Assembly: GCA_012798535.1 (NCBI GenBank)
Contig: JAAZMZ010000031.1
Span: forward strand, 1 to 49,113
Direction of reading: 5' to 3'
Length of the DNA stretch: 49,113 bases
Source: Leptolinea sp.
Lineage (GTDB): Bacteria; Chloroflexota; Anaerolineae; Anaerolineales; Anaerolineaceae
Shown here: positions 26,754 through 35,822 of the stretch, piece by piece
Layout of the letters: each line of letters opens with the position of its first letter
Position numbering within the stretch: the stretch's first letter is position 1
Notes under the pieces: model-generated
The model's database searches: none
Seen by the model: only the letters and a program-made list of their open reading frames with translations
Told to the model about the DNA's origin: nothing
Made by a program: the position numbers and the translations under genes

Positions 26754-26964
26754 AATAATTAAGGTAAATGTGATAAATAATCGACTTTATCAACCACTTA
26801 TTTGCTTGTGTCCCGGGCGGAGATAGTTCAGCCGCCCCGGTTATTTTCAAATTCCTACAAAAAAATTAACTGAATAACCTGGCCTCTGTTGTATCTCCGC
26901 ATATTTCATATACGCAGTGATACGTCTTTCGTTGTATTCATTTCAAAGAAAATAGAGGTCAACT
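26754..26964 (+). promoter_or_regulatory. Structured 5' leader of cysK
   Basis: The leader holds a GC-rich hairpin, CCGGGCGG (26813-26820) with CCGCCCCGG (26832-26840), followed by TTATTTTC, which looks like a weak intrinsic terminator. A second weaker stem pairs GTATC (26891) with GATAC (26919). No known riboswitch consensus was recognised. The length and terminator-like hairpin suggest attenuation of cysteine synthesis genes. Confidence 0.45.
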
Positions 26965-27897
26965 ATGAAAATTGCTTCTGATGTAACTGAATTGATTGGT
27001 AATACTCCGCTGGTGCGGATTAATCGACTCGCGGAGGGAATAAAAGCCACACTGGTGGCAAAACTGGAATTCTTCAACCCGGCTCACAGCGTGAAAGACC
27101 GCATTGGTTTTTCCATGATCGAGGCAGCAGAAAAATCCGGAGCGCTGAAGAAAGATTCTGTCATTATTGAACCTACCAGCGGTAACACTGGGATCGCTCT
27201 TGCCATGGTAGCCGCCGCCCGTGGTTACAGAATCACTCTGGTCATGCCTGAAACCATGAGCAAAGAACGGCGTATGCTGTTGAAAGCCTACGGCGCGGAT
27301 TTGATCCTCACTCCCGGGGCGGAAGGTATGCCCGGTGCCATTGCCCGGGCGGAAGAACTGGCCGCCTCCGATCCGCGGTATTTCATTCCACAACAATTCA
27401 AAAATCCGGCCAATCCGGAAATTCACCGCAAAACCACGGCGGAAGAGATCTGGCGGGATACCGATGGTAAAGTGGATTATCTGGTGGCCGGGGTGGGCAC
27501 CGGCGGAACCATCACGGGTATCGCGGAAGTGATTAAAGCTCGACGGCCATCCTTCAAAGCGATTGCCGTGGAACCGGATGCCTCACCGGTGCTTTCCGGT
27601 GGAGCAAAGGGGCCGCACCCTCTACAGGGTATCGGCGCCGGATTTGTTCCCGAAGTCTTGAATACCGCCATCTATGACGAGATCATCCGTGTCAAAGGGG
27701 AGGACGCCTTTGCCACGGCACGCGCAGCTGCCCGTCAGGAAGGGCTGCTGGTGGGTATTTCCTCAGGTGCAGCGCTGTGGGCCGGTTTGCAGGTCGCCCG
27801 GCGGGAAGAGAATATCGGAAAGCTGATTGTCGTGATCATCCCTTCCTTTGGTGAGCGGTATCTCAGCACGCCATTGTACGCTGACCTGGTCGAATAA
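26965..27897 (+). CDS. cysK: Cysteine synthase A
   Basis: This 310-residue PLP enzyme makes cysteine from O-acetylserine and sulfide. It has the PLP lysine motif HSVKDRIG (K near residue 43), the substrate loop [12 protein letters not shown], the PLP-phosphate loop GTGGTITG and [15 protein letters not shown] precedes the ATG. It is followed after 12 bp by the serine acetyltransferase gene, so substrate supply and use are co-expressed and the two proteins may form the cysteine synthase complex. Confidence 0.95.
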   Translation: MKIASDVTELIGNTPLVRINRLAEGIKATLVAKLEFFNPAHSVKDRIGFSMIEAAEKSGALKKDSVIIEPTSGNTGIALAMVAAARGYRITLVMPETMSKERRMLLKAYGADLILTPGAEGMPGAIARAEELAASDPRYFIPQQFKNPANPEIHRKTTAEEIWRDTDGKVDYLVAGVGTGGTITGIAEVIKARRPSFKAIAVEPDASPVLSGGAKGPHPLQGIGAGFVPEVLNTAIYDEIIRVKGEDAFATARAAARQEGLLVGISSGAALWAGLQVARREENIGKLIVVIIPSFGERYLSTPLYADLVE

Positions 27898-27909
27898 TGG
27901 AGGCGTTCC

Positions 27910-28647
27910 ATGTTTAGAACTATTCGTAATGATGTTCAAGTGGTTTTCGATCGTGATCCGGCAGCACACAGTACACTGGAAGTCCTCTTAACTTACCCGG
28001 GGCTGCACGCCCTTTGGGGGTATCGCATGGCGCACTGGTTCTGGAATCACCACATGCTGCTCATCGGCAGGCTTATCTCGCATTTTGTGCGTAACGCCAC
28101 CGGTATAGAAATCCACCCTGCCGCCGTGATCGGTGATGGTTTCTTTATCGATCACGGCATGGGGGTAGTTATCGGCGAGACGGCCGAAATCGGCCGCAAT
28201 GTCACCCTGTATCATGGTGTCACTCTGGGAGGCGTCAGCCTGGAAAAAGGGAAACGGCATCCCACACTGGAGGATGATGTGGTGGTGGGTGCCGGAGCAA
28301 AAATCCTGGGCGCGATCACCGTCGGCAAAGGCAGCCGGATCGGCGCCAATGCCGTGGTGGTCAAACCAGCCCCACCGGATTCGGTGGTTGTCGGGGTGCC
28401 GGGACAGGTTGTGATGCGCAGTCTACCCCATGAAACCGCCCCGGACCTGCACCACGACCGGCTGCCGGATACCATCAGCGCTTCCATCACCTACATCCTG
28501 GAACGTCTGGAAAAAGTGGAGAGTAACCTGCACATCCACGTCAACGAACACACACCCATCTACAGGGATGATAAAGGCCTGGAACTGTTCCTCACTCCGC
28601 ACGGTCCCGACCACGGGGTGTGGCGGGGCGAGGATTTTATGATCTAG
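27910..28647 (+). CDS. cysE: Serine O-acetyltransferase
   Basis: This 245-residue enzyme acetylates serine with acetyl-CoA. It has an N-terminal helical region ([10 protein letters not shown]), the left-handed β-helix of hexapeptide repeats and the motifs [26 protein letters not shown] and LYHGVTLGG. The tail of about 70 residues after GVPGQVV is longer than in the short CysE forms, and it does not end in the usual Ile that docks into CysK (it ends DFMI). GGAGG precedes the ATG. Its stop abuts the stop of the convergent CAP-LysM gene. Confidence 0.94.
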   Translation: MFRTIRNDVQVVFDRDPAAHSTLEVLLTYPGLHALWGYRMAHWFWNHHMLLIGRLISHFVRNATGIEIHPAAVIGDGFFIDHGMGVVIGETAEIGRNVTLYHGVTLGGVSLEKGKRHPTLEDDVVVGAGAKILGAITVGKGSRIGANAVVVKPAPPDSVVVGVPGQVVMRSLPHETAPDLHHDRLPDTISASITYILERLEKVESNLHIHVNEHTPIYRDDKGLELFLTPHGPDHGVWRGEDFMI

Positions 28648-29715
28648 TTACAACGAATCGATCGGCGGATTGAGTGGATCGTAATCTTCCGGTTCATCTT
28701 TTTTCTTCTTACGCATCCCACCGACGATCATCAGCCCCAGCCCGAGGACACACACTACCACCAGGCCGATCCCCAGTCCGCGCCGGTCGAGATTCTGCAT
28801 CCCAGCCGCGCCTTCAAACAGGGGTCGCGGAGTGGGTGTACCGGTGCTGGTGGGTGTATTGGTGATCGTGGGAGTTTGCGTTATGGTGGGAGTTTCTGTC
28901 GCCGGTTCGGAGGTTGGCGTTTCAGATAACACCGGTGTGGCCGTATAGGGTCCGTGGATCATCAATTTTTGGCCAATGCTCAGTACGGTGGAGTTGGAGG
29001 GAATACCGTTCAGTTGTTTGATCTCAGCGGCTGTGATGCCGTATGCCGTGCCGATACCCCAGTAGGTTTGTCCCTGTTTGACCTCATGAATCAGCGACCC
29101 ATCCGGTTGCAGCGTGGCGGTAACGATGGGGACCACCCGCTGAGCGGCCGCGGCCGTGCTGGAAGTGGAGCCCGAACTGCCTGTGGTTCCGGCGGTGCTT
29201 CCGCCGCCGCTCGTTGAACCGCTCCCGGCGCTGCCGGAGGTGTAGGCTACATCAATTACAAAATACAATTGGCCGTCAGCTCCCGTGGCAATCCCACCGC
29301 CAATGGAACGGTAAGCGGCTTCTTTGTACGGAAGCAAGTGCCAGTAATCCCCCTGCCACCAGGTGACCACTTCTGATACGGAGCGTCCGCCGCAATAGAT
29401 ATTTTCGGTACCCCACACGGTGGCGCCTCCGCCGTAACCGGCGTTGACCATGCGCTGCTTGGCATTCGTTCCACCGGCTCCGGTGTGTGAACATGAGCCG
29501 GTGCTTGCCATATATTCCGCGTGCGCCTGGGCGGAAGACATGAGCGCGCTGTCTGTTTCCAAAGGAGACAGTCCGTAGGTCGAAGTACGCACGGCGTTGA
29601 CCTGGGCAATCATGTCGGATACGCTGGCAGACTGGGCGCGTACCGAGGTCACCGGGGCAAAAAGCACAGCACAGATGATTACGAAGAATTGAACAGGACG
29701 GATATTCGTTTTCAC
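28648..29715 (-). CDS. Secreted CAP-domain and LysM surface protein with C-terminal anchor
   Basis: This protein of about 355 residues has a signal peptide (PVQFFVIICAVLFAPVTSVRAQ) and a CAP/SCP domain (about 35-160, with AQAHAEYMASTGSCSHTGAGG and WGTENIYCGG). A Gly/Ser/Thr linker and a LysM domain follow (about 208-255, HEVKQGQTYWGIGTAYGITAAEIKQLNG). Next come Thr/Pro repeats (TPTITQTPTITNTPT), a membrane segment (LGIGLVVVCVLGLGLMIVGG) and a basic stop (RKKKK). It is probably exported and held in the membrane by its C-terminus while LysM binds cell-wall glycan. The GTG at 29715 is preferred; another GTG lies two codons upstream. TATAAT sits 6 bp before the start, which suggests a leaderless mRNA. 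Confidence 0.82.
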   Translation of the reverse strand: MKTNIRPVQFFVIICAVLFAPVTSVRAQSASVSDMIAQVNAVRTSTYGLSPLETDSALMSSAQAHAEYMASTGSCSHTGAGGTNAKQRMVNAGYGGGATVWGTENIYCGGRSVSEVVTWWQGDYWHLLPYKEAAYRSIGGGIATGADGQLYFVIDVAYTSGSAGSGSTSGGGSTAGTTGSSGSTSSTAAAAQRVVPIVTATLQPDGSLIHEVKQGQTYWGIGTAYGITAAEIKQLNGIPSNSTVLSIGQKLMIHGPYTATPVLSETPTSEPATETPTITQTPTITNTPTSTGTPTPRPLFEGAAGMQNLDRRGLGIGLVVVCVLGLGLMIVGGMRKKKKDEPEDYDPLNPPIDSL

Positions 29716-29721
29716 ACGCAC

Positions 29722-29727
29722 ATTATA
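29722..29727 (-). promoter_or_regulatory. -10 box for the CAP-LysM gene
   Basis: A perfect TATAAT on the reverse strand ends 6 bp before the GTG at 29715, so the transcript would start on or next to the start codon. The -35 match (GTTATA) is poor. Confidence 0.55.
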
Positions 29728-29897
29728 CCCTTGCCATCCGGTGCTATAACCGGAACCAAATTTGTCAATTCTAAACGTTCAACAGAACAGCCCGGTACTA
29801 AACAGAATAAATTTATCGAGCAGATCATGCACACATGAAAAAACGGTCCAATTGATGTATGCTAGACTTAACTAAATATTTGGACTGGCAGGCAAGT

Positions 29898-30431
29898 ATG
29901 GGCACTTCGCTAAATCGATTACCTTCCGGCAGGGAAGAGCATCACCACAAAGCGGAAAGCATACCGACCCCGAGGATCGCCGTGGTCACAGTCAGCGATA
30001 CTCGAACACCGGAAACAGATCTCAATGGTCAGTACCTGAAGCAGCAAATTCTCGTGGAAGGGCTGATTCTGGCTGCCTACCACGTGGTTCGCGATGATCC
30101 GGAAGGGATTGGCCGTCTGCTTGATTTGCTGGCAGAATCGGATGTGCAGGTCATCCTATTCAACGGCGGAACAGGGCTCTCCAGGCGGGATACCACCTAT
30201 GATGTCCTCTCCGGGCGGTTGGAAAAGACTCTACCGGGTTTCGGTGAACTGTTTCGCATGCTCAGCTTTTCCGAAGTGGGAGCCGCGGCTATGTTTTCGC
30301 GGGCAACAGCCGGTGTGTATCACGGTAAAGTAATTATTGCCACTCCCGGCTCACCGGCTGCCGTTCAACTCGCCTGGGAAAAACTGATCTCCCCCGAAAT
30401 CCGCCACCTGGCCTGGGAGATCACACGCTAA
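29898..30431 (+). CDS. moaB: Molybdenum cofactor biosynthesis protein B (MoaB/Mog-like)
   Basis: This protein of about 177 residues belongs to the MoaB/Mog family, which adenylylates molybdopterin or is related to that step. Motifs are PRIAVVTVSDTRT, the LFNGGTGLSRRDTTYDVL molybdopterin-binding loop and VIIATPGSPAAVQLAWEKLI. The ATG at 29898 has a GGCAGG-like site upstream and fits the family length; an ATG at 29859 is possible and would add 13 residues. Other molybdenum cofactor genes are not nearby. It is convergent with the CBS gene. Confidence 0.85.
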   Translation: MGTSLNRLPSGREEHHHKAESIPTPRIAVVTVSDTRTPETDLNGQYLKQQILVEGLILAAYHVVRDDPEGIGRLLDLLAESDVQVILFNGGTGLSRRDTTYDVLSGRLEKTLPGFGELFRMLSFSEVGAAAMFSRATAGVYHGKVIIATPGSPAAVQLAWEKLISPEIRHLAWEITR

Positions 30432-30511
30432 ACGGCAGGCGAAATATTAAAAGGTCACACTCCGACAAATTGATGGGGCACGACCGGATAAAGATACTTC
30501 TTCAGTATCGA

Positions 30512-30928
30512 CTACGAGATTTTTTCCCCGGGTTCTCTGCCCATGGCTTCTGCCGCCACGAGAAAATCCGTCGCTGAGATCATCCCAACAAGAGCTCCCT
30601 TATTATCCATCACCGGCAGGTGATGGATTTTTTTCTGCCGCATGATCTTCGCACATTCCTGAATGGGATCATCCGTCTTGACCGTGATGAGCGGCGAGGT
30701 CATCAATTCACGCACCTTGATGGTGGATGGATTGCGGTTTTCAGCGATGACTTTATCACTGATATCTGTTGAGGTCAGAATTCCGAAACTTGGGTTGTTG
30801 TTAGTGATTTGCACGATCAGGCTGTGAATATACCGCCTGCGCATCAACGCCAGCGCTTCACTGACTGTACTGTCAGGATCAACAAAGACAATGAGATCGA
30901 CCATCCAATCACGTACTTTGAATTGCAT
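30512..30928 (-). CDS. CBS-domain protein
   Basis: This 138-residue protein is made of two CBS domains and nothing else. The first has VDPDSTVSEALALMRRRYIHSLIV and ILTSTDISDKVI; the second has VKTDDPIQECAKIMRQKKIHHLPVMDNKGALVGMISATDFL. Such stand-alone pairs bind adenine nucleotides and act as energy sensors or regulatory subunits. AAAGGAG precedes the ATG. It follows surE on the same strand after about 70 bp. Confidence 0.9.
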   Translation of the reverse strand: MQFKVRDWMVDLIVFVDPDSTVSEALALMRRRYIHSLIVQITNNNPSFGILTSTDISDKVIAENRNPSTIKVRELMTSPLITVKTDDPIQECAKIMRQKKIHHLPVMDNKGALVGMISATDFLVAAEAMGREPGEKIS

Positions 30929-30997
30929 CGCCGTTTCTCCTTTCCAATTCTTGATCCGTTTAGCTGCATTCAGTATAGCAAAATCGACCCGCTTAAC

Positions 30998-31768
30998 TCA
31001 ATTGCTCCAGTTCCATTTCGTAATCACTTCAATCGCCTGGTGAGCGGTCAGGTCAAGCTTCAACGGGGTGATGGAAACAAATCCGGCAGCCAGTTCGCCA
31101 ATATCCGTCCCCTGCTCTTCCACACCCGAGGGGGCATCACCACCTATCCAGTAATACGGCAGTCCCCGCGGATCTTCCCGTTTCACCAGTTCATCCCGAT
31201 AGATGCGCAGTCCCTGACGGGTTATGGAAAATCCTTTGATCTCTACCAAAGGCAGATAGGGGACATTGACATTAAGCAAGACACCCGGAGAGAGTGGATT
31301 CTTTGAAAACTTATCCACGATCTGGCGTCCAATCTCAGCCGAAACGGAATAGTCCAACGGACCGCGGTGATACTCCGGCGCGTCTAGAGAGATGGCTACA
31401 GATGGGATACTCCAGATGGCGCCTTCCATGGCTGCTGTCACCGTTCCGCTGTAGGTCACATCATGGCCCAGGTTGGCATTGGGATTAATTCCCGCGACCA
31501 CAAAGTCAATTGGCTCCGGAACCAGTCCGAGGGCTGCCAGGGCAATACAATCAGACGGTGCTCCGTCACAGGCTCGCGCCGGAGTGCCATCGTCCAGTTC
31601 GATCTCCTTCACACGCAGTGGCCGGTGCAGGGTTTTAACATGCCCTGATGCAGACCAGTTATGATCTGGTGCGACAATACTGACCTGACCAAGTTTCATC
31701 AAAGCTTTAGCCAGTGCCAGCAATCCCGGGGCGTTTACGCCATCATCATTCGTGACTACGATATGCAT
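30998..31768 (-). CDS. surE: 5'/3'-nucleotidase SurE
   Basis: This 256-residue survival protein is a metal-dependent phosphatase of nucleoside monophosphates. It has the N-terminal metal motif VTNDDGVNAPGL, the substrate loop VAPDHNWSASGH, the VAGINPNANLGHDVTYSGTVTAAMEG motif and FVSITPLKLDLTAH at the C-terminus. AAAGGT precedes the ATG. The HD hydrolase upstream on the same strand may be co-transcribed, though the 70-bp gap leaves room for a promoter. Confidence 0.93.
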   Translation of the reverse strand: MHIVVTNDDGVNAPGLLALAKALMKLGQVSIVAPDHNWSASGHVKTLHRPLRVKEIELDDGTPARACDGAPSDCIALAALGLVPEPIDFVVAGINPNANLGHDVTYSGTVTAAMEGAIWSIPSVAISLDAPEYHRGPLDYSVSAEIGRQIVDKFSKNPLSPGVLLNVNVPYLPLVEIKGFSITRQGLRIYRDELVKREDPRGLPYYWIGGDAPSGVEEQGTDIGELAAGFVSITPLKLDLTAHQAIEVITKWNWSN

Positions 31769-31840
31769 ACAATGTACCTTTCCTGTTTACTTTCACGTGC
31801 GTCTGGATCAACCGTAAGATGTTATTCCCTACTGATACGA

Positions 31841-32416
31841 TCAGTCAGGATCGACAAGGGCGAGGACAGCGTTGACCGTTCTTTCTAATTCATCGAATAC
31901 TGGTTGTGATCCGGTTGCCTTGAAAGCTTTGATCAGAGCTTGATAGTACCAGAGGGTACCATCCTTTTTTCCACCTTTGAACCGCTCCCACAAATCATCA
32001 CCCAGTATCCGGTAATCCGCTAATATAGTTCGTACGTTATACAGCTTATCGCAGGCGGATACTAGCAGCACAGAAGGGGAAGCCGAAGCGATGTGGGCGA
32101 TATAAGCGTCCTTGCGTGTCCGCCAGGGCGGCTTGGGGATGGTATCCGAATCGGTGCATCCATCGACGATCTGCGCCACGTTTTCCCCGTACTTCTTCGC
32201 GATCATCTGTCGGGTTGGCTGCCCTCCCTGATCTTCCACGGCATCGTGCAGCAGGGCGGCAATGGCTTCATCTTCATTCCCACCGTATTCCAGCACCAGG
32301 CTGGCCACGCCCAGCAGGTGGGCGATATACGGTATCCCGGAGCCTTTGCGGCGCTGATCGGCATGCAAATCCACTGCAAATCCCAGCGCATCCTTGAATC
32401 GATCCGTGAGCCTCAT
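31841..32416 (-). CDS. HD-domain hydrolase (RelA/SpoT-HD or MESH1-like)
   Basis: This protein of about 191 residues has the HD phosphohydrolase signature: GIPYIAHLLGVASLVLEYGG, then ALLHDAVEDQGG (HD pair) and ACDKLYNVRTILAD with the distal Asp. The order resembles the (p)ppGpp hydrolase domain of SpoT and the small alarmone hydrolases. There is no synthetase domain. The ATG at 32416 is chosen because a perfect reverse-strand TATAAT overlaps the next ATG at 32425; a TTG at 32455 is upstream of the promoter. Confidence 0.8.
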   Translation of the reverse strand: MRLTDRFKDALGFAVDLHADQRRKGSGIPYIAHLLGVASLVLEYGGNEDEAIAALLHDAVEDQGGQPTRQMIAKKYGENVAQIVDGCTDSDTIPKPPWRTRKDAYIAHIASASPSVLLVSACDKLYNVRTILADYRILGDDLWERFKGGKKDGTLWYYQALIKAFKATGSQPVFDELERTVNAVLALVDPD

Positions 32417-32423
32417 ACGTAGC

Positions 32424-32429
32424 ATTATA
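32424..32429 (-). promoter_or_regulatory. -10 box of the HD hydrolase gene
   Basis: A perfect TATAAT on the reverse strand lies 7 bp before the ATG at 32416, so transcription would start at or next to that codon (leaderless). The -35 region is weak (TCCCGA at 17 bp). Confidence 0.55.
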
Positions 32430-32506
32430 AGGGATGTGCCTGCGTATCGGGACAACCTGAAGCGGTTGTTGATTCAAAACAGGTATGTGAAAAACCAATG
32501 ATTCTA

Positions 32507-32515
32507 TGATATACT
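32507..32515 (+). promoter_or_regulatory. Extended -10 promoter of rpsB-tsf
   Basis: TGATATACT forms an extended -10 element. Transcription would begin near 32522, exactly where the structured leader starts. The -35 region is not conserved. Confidence 0.65.
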
Positions 32516-32522
32516 CGTTGCG

Positions 32523-32631
32523 CTTTGCTTCGGCAAAGACTCTTATCCTCACGTTTCTGGACCGACCCCGCGTGCCGTTATGAACGGTGGTGGGCCGGGT
32601 GGAAGGAAACGATCGAAAACGCAAAAAGGAG
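32523..32631 (+). promoter_or_regulatory. Structured rpsB leader (candidate S2 autoregulation site)
   Basis: The leader starts with a perfect hairpin CTTTGC-TTCG-GCAAAG (32523-32538). A second nested element pairs CCGACCC (32562-32568) with GGGCCGG (32592-32598) around an inner hairpin CCGTT-ATG-AACGG (32575-32587). AGGAG follows at 32627-32631. Ribosomal protein S2 is known to repress its own operon in several bacteria, but this exact motif was not recognised. Confidence 0.5.
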
Positions 32632-32641
32632 CCTGTGTATT

Positions 32642-33505
32642 ATGTCAACTGTCATATCCATGAAAGCCCTGTTGGAAAGCGGTGTACATTTCGGTCATCG
32701 CACCAATAAGTGGAATCCGTCCATGCGCCCGTATATCTTCACCGAGCGCAACGGTATCCATATTATTGACCTGCAGCAAACTGTCAAAGCCATCAACACC
32801 GCCTACAGCCTGGTGCGCGATACTGTAGCCGCCGGTGGTACAGTTCTGTTCATCGGAACTAAACGCCAGGCACAGGAAACCATCAAAGAAGAAGCCATCC
32901 GCTGCGGTATGCCTTATGTTACTGAACGCTGGCTGGGCGGTATGCTGACCAACTGGGTGACCATTTTCCAGCGGATTCTCGAACTGGACCGCCTCGAAAA
33001 GATGCGCGACACCGGTGATATCAACCGCCTTACAAAAAAAGAAGGTCTGCTGATCGAACGTGAGATCAACCGCCTGCTCATCCGCCTGAGCGGTGTGCGC
33101 AGTATGAAACGCCTGCCTGATCTGGTCTTTGTAGTGGATGTTGGCCGCGAAGAAACTGCCGTACACGAAGCCAACATTATGAATATCCCGGTCATCGCTC
33201 TCATGGACACCAACTGTGATCCTCGCGGCGTTGACTATGTCATCCCCTCCAATGATGATGCCATCCGCGCCATCAAACTACTGGTCGGCAAGATCGCCGA
33301 TGCTGCCATCGAAGGCAAATCTTTGCGCAAAGACGAAGAGCCGGAACAGGCTGAAATGGAAACTGAACAGGCTGTCCGCACCGCCGCTGTCAAGCGCAGC
33401 CTGATCGATGAAACCGACATGGAAGACAAAGATCTTCTCGGCGCCGCCACCCTTGCCAAGCTTGGCGGGCACGGGGAAGATGCCGAAGAAGAAGAAGTTC
33501 TATAA
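32642..33505 (+). CDS. rpsB: Ribosomal protein S2
   Basis: This 287-residue S2 protein has the family start [20 protein letters not shown], the region [29 protein letters not shown], and [33 protein letters not shown]-terminal extension of about 55 residues is highly acidic (ending EDAEEEEVL), beyond the usual core. The ATG at 32642 has AGGAG 10 bp upstream; an earlier in-frame ATG-free extension would read through the leader hairpins and is rejected. It is followed by tsf after 35 bp. Confidence 0.96.
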   Translation: MSTVISMKALLESGVHFGHRTNKWNPSMRPYIFTERNGIHIIDLQQTVKAINTAYSLVRDTVAAGGTVLFIGTKRQAQETIKEEAIRCGMPYVTERWLGGMLTNWVTIFQRILELDRLEKMRDTGDINRLTKKEGLLIEREINRLLIRLSGVRSMKRLPDLVFVVDVGREETAVHEANIMNIPVIALMDTNCDPRGVDYVIPSNDDAIRAIKLLVGKIADAAIEGKSLRKDEEPEQAEMETEQAVRTAAVKRSLIDETDMEDKDLLGAATLAKLGGHGEDAEEEEVL

Positions 33506-33540
33506 TTAATTCAATCTCTGGTTTGTAAAAAGGGTATACG

Positions 33541-34149
33541 ATGGAAATCTCAACTGACATGATCAAACAGTTGCGCCAGGCCACAGCGGCCGGGATCTCT
33601 GATTGTAAGAAAGCGCTGGAAAACGCCAACGGCGATTACAACAAAGCCGTGGAATTCCTGCGCGAGAAAGGCCTGGCCACCGCCGCCAAACGTGCTGACC
33701 GTGCGGCATCCGACGGCATGATCGAACTGTATTCGCATGCACAGGGCCGTATCGGTGTGATGGTTGAAGTGAACAGCGAGACCGATTTCGTCGGCCGCTC
33801 AGAAAAATTCCGCTCCTTCGCACACGAGCTCGCCCTGCAGATCGCCGCAGCCGCTCCTGAGTACATTCGTGAAGAAGACATCCCTGCCGAAGATATCGAA
33901 ACAGAAACCCGCATCGCCACGGCAAAAGCCAAAGAAGATGGCAAACCGGATGCGATCCTCCCAAAAATCGTGGAAGGCGCCCTGTCCAAATTCAAGGACG
34001 AAAAAGTTCTGCTGCGCCAGAAATATATCCGCGATGAGAATATCACCATCCAGCAGCTGCTGAACGATACCATCGTCAGCCTCGGTGAGAATGTGGTGAT
34101 CCGCCGCTTTGCCCGTTGGGAACTGGGCGAATCAACCGCCGAAGAATAG
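33541..34149 (+). CDS. tsf: Elongation factor Ts
   Basis: This 202-residue protein recycles EF-Tu-GDP to EF-Tu-GTP. It has the N-terminal UBA-like region (IKQLRQATAAGISDCKKALENANGD), the TDFV motif in VNSETDFVGRSEKF, and a C-terminal coiled-coil and dimer region. It is a short form (about 200 residues, as in Thermus) with a single core subdomain and not the 283-residue enterobacterial form. AAAGGG precedes the ATG. Confidence 0.95.
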   Translation: MEISTDMIKQLRQATAAGISDCKKALENANGDYNKAVEFLREKGLATAAKRADRAASDGMIELYSHAQGRIGVMVEVNSETDFVGRSEKFRSFAHELALQIAAAAPEYIREEDIPAEDIETETRIATAKAKEDGKPDAILPKIVEGALSKFKDEKVLLRQKYIRDENITIQQLLNDTIVSLGENVVIRRFARWELGESTAEE

Positions 34150-34155
34150 TTATTG

Positions 34156-34921
<766 letters not shown>

Positions 34922-34961
34922 ACTCAATCAGCATCCAAATTAATAATTTTTTCACTCATAT

Positions 34962-34989
34962 AGGGTGCGCTCGAATTCGAGCGCACCCT
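34962..34989. repeat. 28-bp perfect palindrome, copy 1
   Basis: The palindrome has arms AGGGTGCGCTCGAA and TTCGAGCGCACCCT without a loop. It lies 40 bp after pyrH and may act as its terminator. Identical cores occur at 35726 and 36404. Confidence 0.97.
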
Positions 34990-35114
34990 GTAAATTTAAC
35001 TGGTTTCCTTTTGAATTCGGTTAGAGTACATTTATTAGGTGTGATATTTATTGGAAGATATGACAAAATTAGGATAAAAATGATTATTGAGACTAATATT
35101 GTTCTAGCATATGG

Positions 35115-35167
35115 TAGAAAAAGGCAAAGGCATCGGAGTAATTGATCCAATGCCTCTGCCTTTTCTA
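35115..35167. terminator. Long hairpin, bidirectional terminator-like
   Basis: TAGAAAAAGGCAAAGGCAT (35115-35133) pairs with ATGCCTCTGCCTTTTCTA (35150-35167) with one bulge and one mismatch. It has an A-run on the left and a T-run on the right. It overlaps the start of the small reading frame that follows. Confidence 0.6.
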
Positions 35168-35359
35168 TATTTTCCAGCATTATTACATAACTATTTCAAT
35201 CCACATCCGTATTTCGATATTGACTTGTTGTCGGATGACGAGATAAATAAGACATTATATACAATTTCGATAGAGTTACCTTATAAAGAATCATTAATAA
35301 TAATTCAATTATTAATGGATCTTGAAGATATTATTTATTTACACTATTCAATTAAATAG
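35150..35359 (+). CDS. Doubtful small hypothetical protein (69 aa)
   Basis: A short AT-rich frame of 69 residues starts MPLPFLYFPALLHN and ends with an acidic/hydrophobic helix (IIQLLMDLEDIIYLHY). GGAG lies 11 bp upstream of the ATG at 35150; an ATG at 35111 is also in frame. The start lies in the right arm of a long hairpin, so it could be a remnant instead of an active gene. No domain is recognised. Base composition is far more AT-rich than in the neighbours. Confidence 0.3.
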   Translation: MPLPFLYFPALLHNYFNPHPYFDIDLLSDDEINKTLYTISIELPYKESLIIIQLLMDLEDIIYLHYSIK

Positions 35360-35370
35360 AAAAAAACCTA

Positions 35371-35399
35371 TTGACAAAGTGAAATCATATTGCTATTAT
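35371..35399 (+). promoter_or_regulatory. Near-consensus extended promoter for the small zinc-ribbon gene
   Basis: A perfect TTGACA (35371-35376) and TGCTATTAT (extended -10, TATTAT at 35394-35399) are spaced 17 bp. Transcription would start near 35406, and a CATAACT/AGTTATG hairpin lies at 35414-35429. The leader is about 140 nt. Confidence 0.82.
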
Positions 35400-35544
35400 A
35401 TATAGCATAATTACATAACTAAAGTTATGCTGCATTAATAATCAAAATCAGTCTATTAAATATATTCTACTATTATCACCTGCTTTATATTATATGTCTT
35501 CATGATGTAATTTGAATTCAGGTGAAGAAAGGAGGAAAGATAAA

Positions 35545-35706
35545 ATGTCGAAAAAATCCCCTTGGCACTCGATTAAACAACCCGTACATCATAATAACAC
35601 AAACTGCAACACTGGCAATAACATCGAAAAGGAATATTATCGCGAAGGCACCGGTGGCAAACCCCTTTGTCAGGAATGTGCGAAACTAAATTCCCGGGGA
35701 CGTTAA
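35545..35706 (+). CDS. Small putative zinc-ribbon protein (53 aa)
   Basis: The start is fixed by a strong AAAGGAGGAAAG ribosome-binding site 5 bp before the ATG. The 53-residue protein has WHSIKQPVHHNNTNCNTGNN in its first half and GGKPLCQECAKLN in the second, so H/C and CxxC groups could bind one zinc ion. Short proteins with a similar NCTTGNNIE-type motif are, from memory, scattered in bacteria, but I cannot name a function. It lies between palindrome copies 1 and 2 and is driven by a near-consensus promoter, which suggests high expression. Confidence 0.72.
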   Translation: MSKKSPWHSIKQPVHHNNTNCNTGNNIEKEYYREGTGGKPLCQECAKLNSRGR

Positions 35707-35722
35707 CGCGGTAATTCAACCC

Positions 35723-35756
35723 TATAGGGTGCGCTCGAATTCGAGCGCACCCTATA
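35723..35756. repeat. Palindrome, copy 2 (extended to 34 bp)
   Basis: The same 28-bp core (35726-35753) is extended by TAT/ATA on each side to a perfect 34-bp palindrome. It lies 67 bp before the transposase start and 17 bp after the small zinc-ribbon gene. Confidence 0.97.
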
Positions 35757-35822
35757 AATATATTATAAAAAATGGCTAAATTTCAATCCCGGCACCCGGT
35801 AGATTACGATACAATAAAAACC

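Noticed and set aside
26813..26860. GGGCGGAGATAGTTCAG in the cysK leader resembles the 5' end of a tRNA.
   Set aside because: No anticodon arm, T-arm or CCA-side acceptor strand of the right length follows; it folds better as a short GC hairpin.
35080..35145. A 21-codon frame (MIIETNIVLAYGRKRQRHRSN) upstream of the long hairpin.
   Set aside because: It is too short, ends in the hairpin and has no supporting homology that I recognise.
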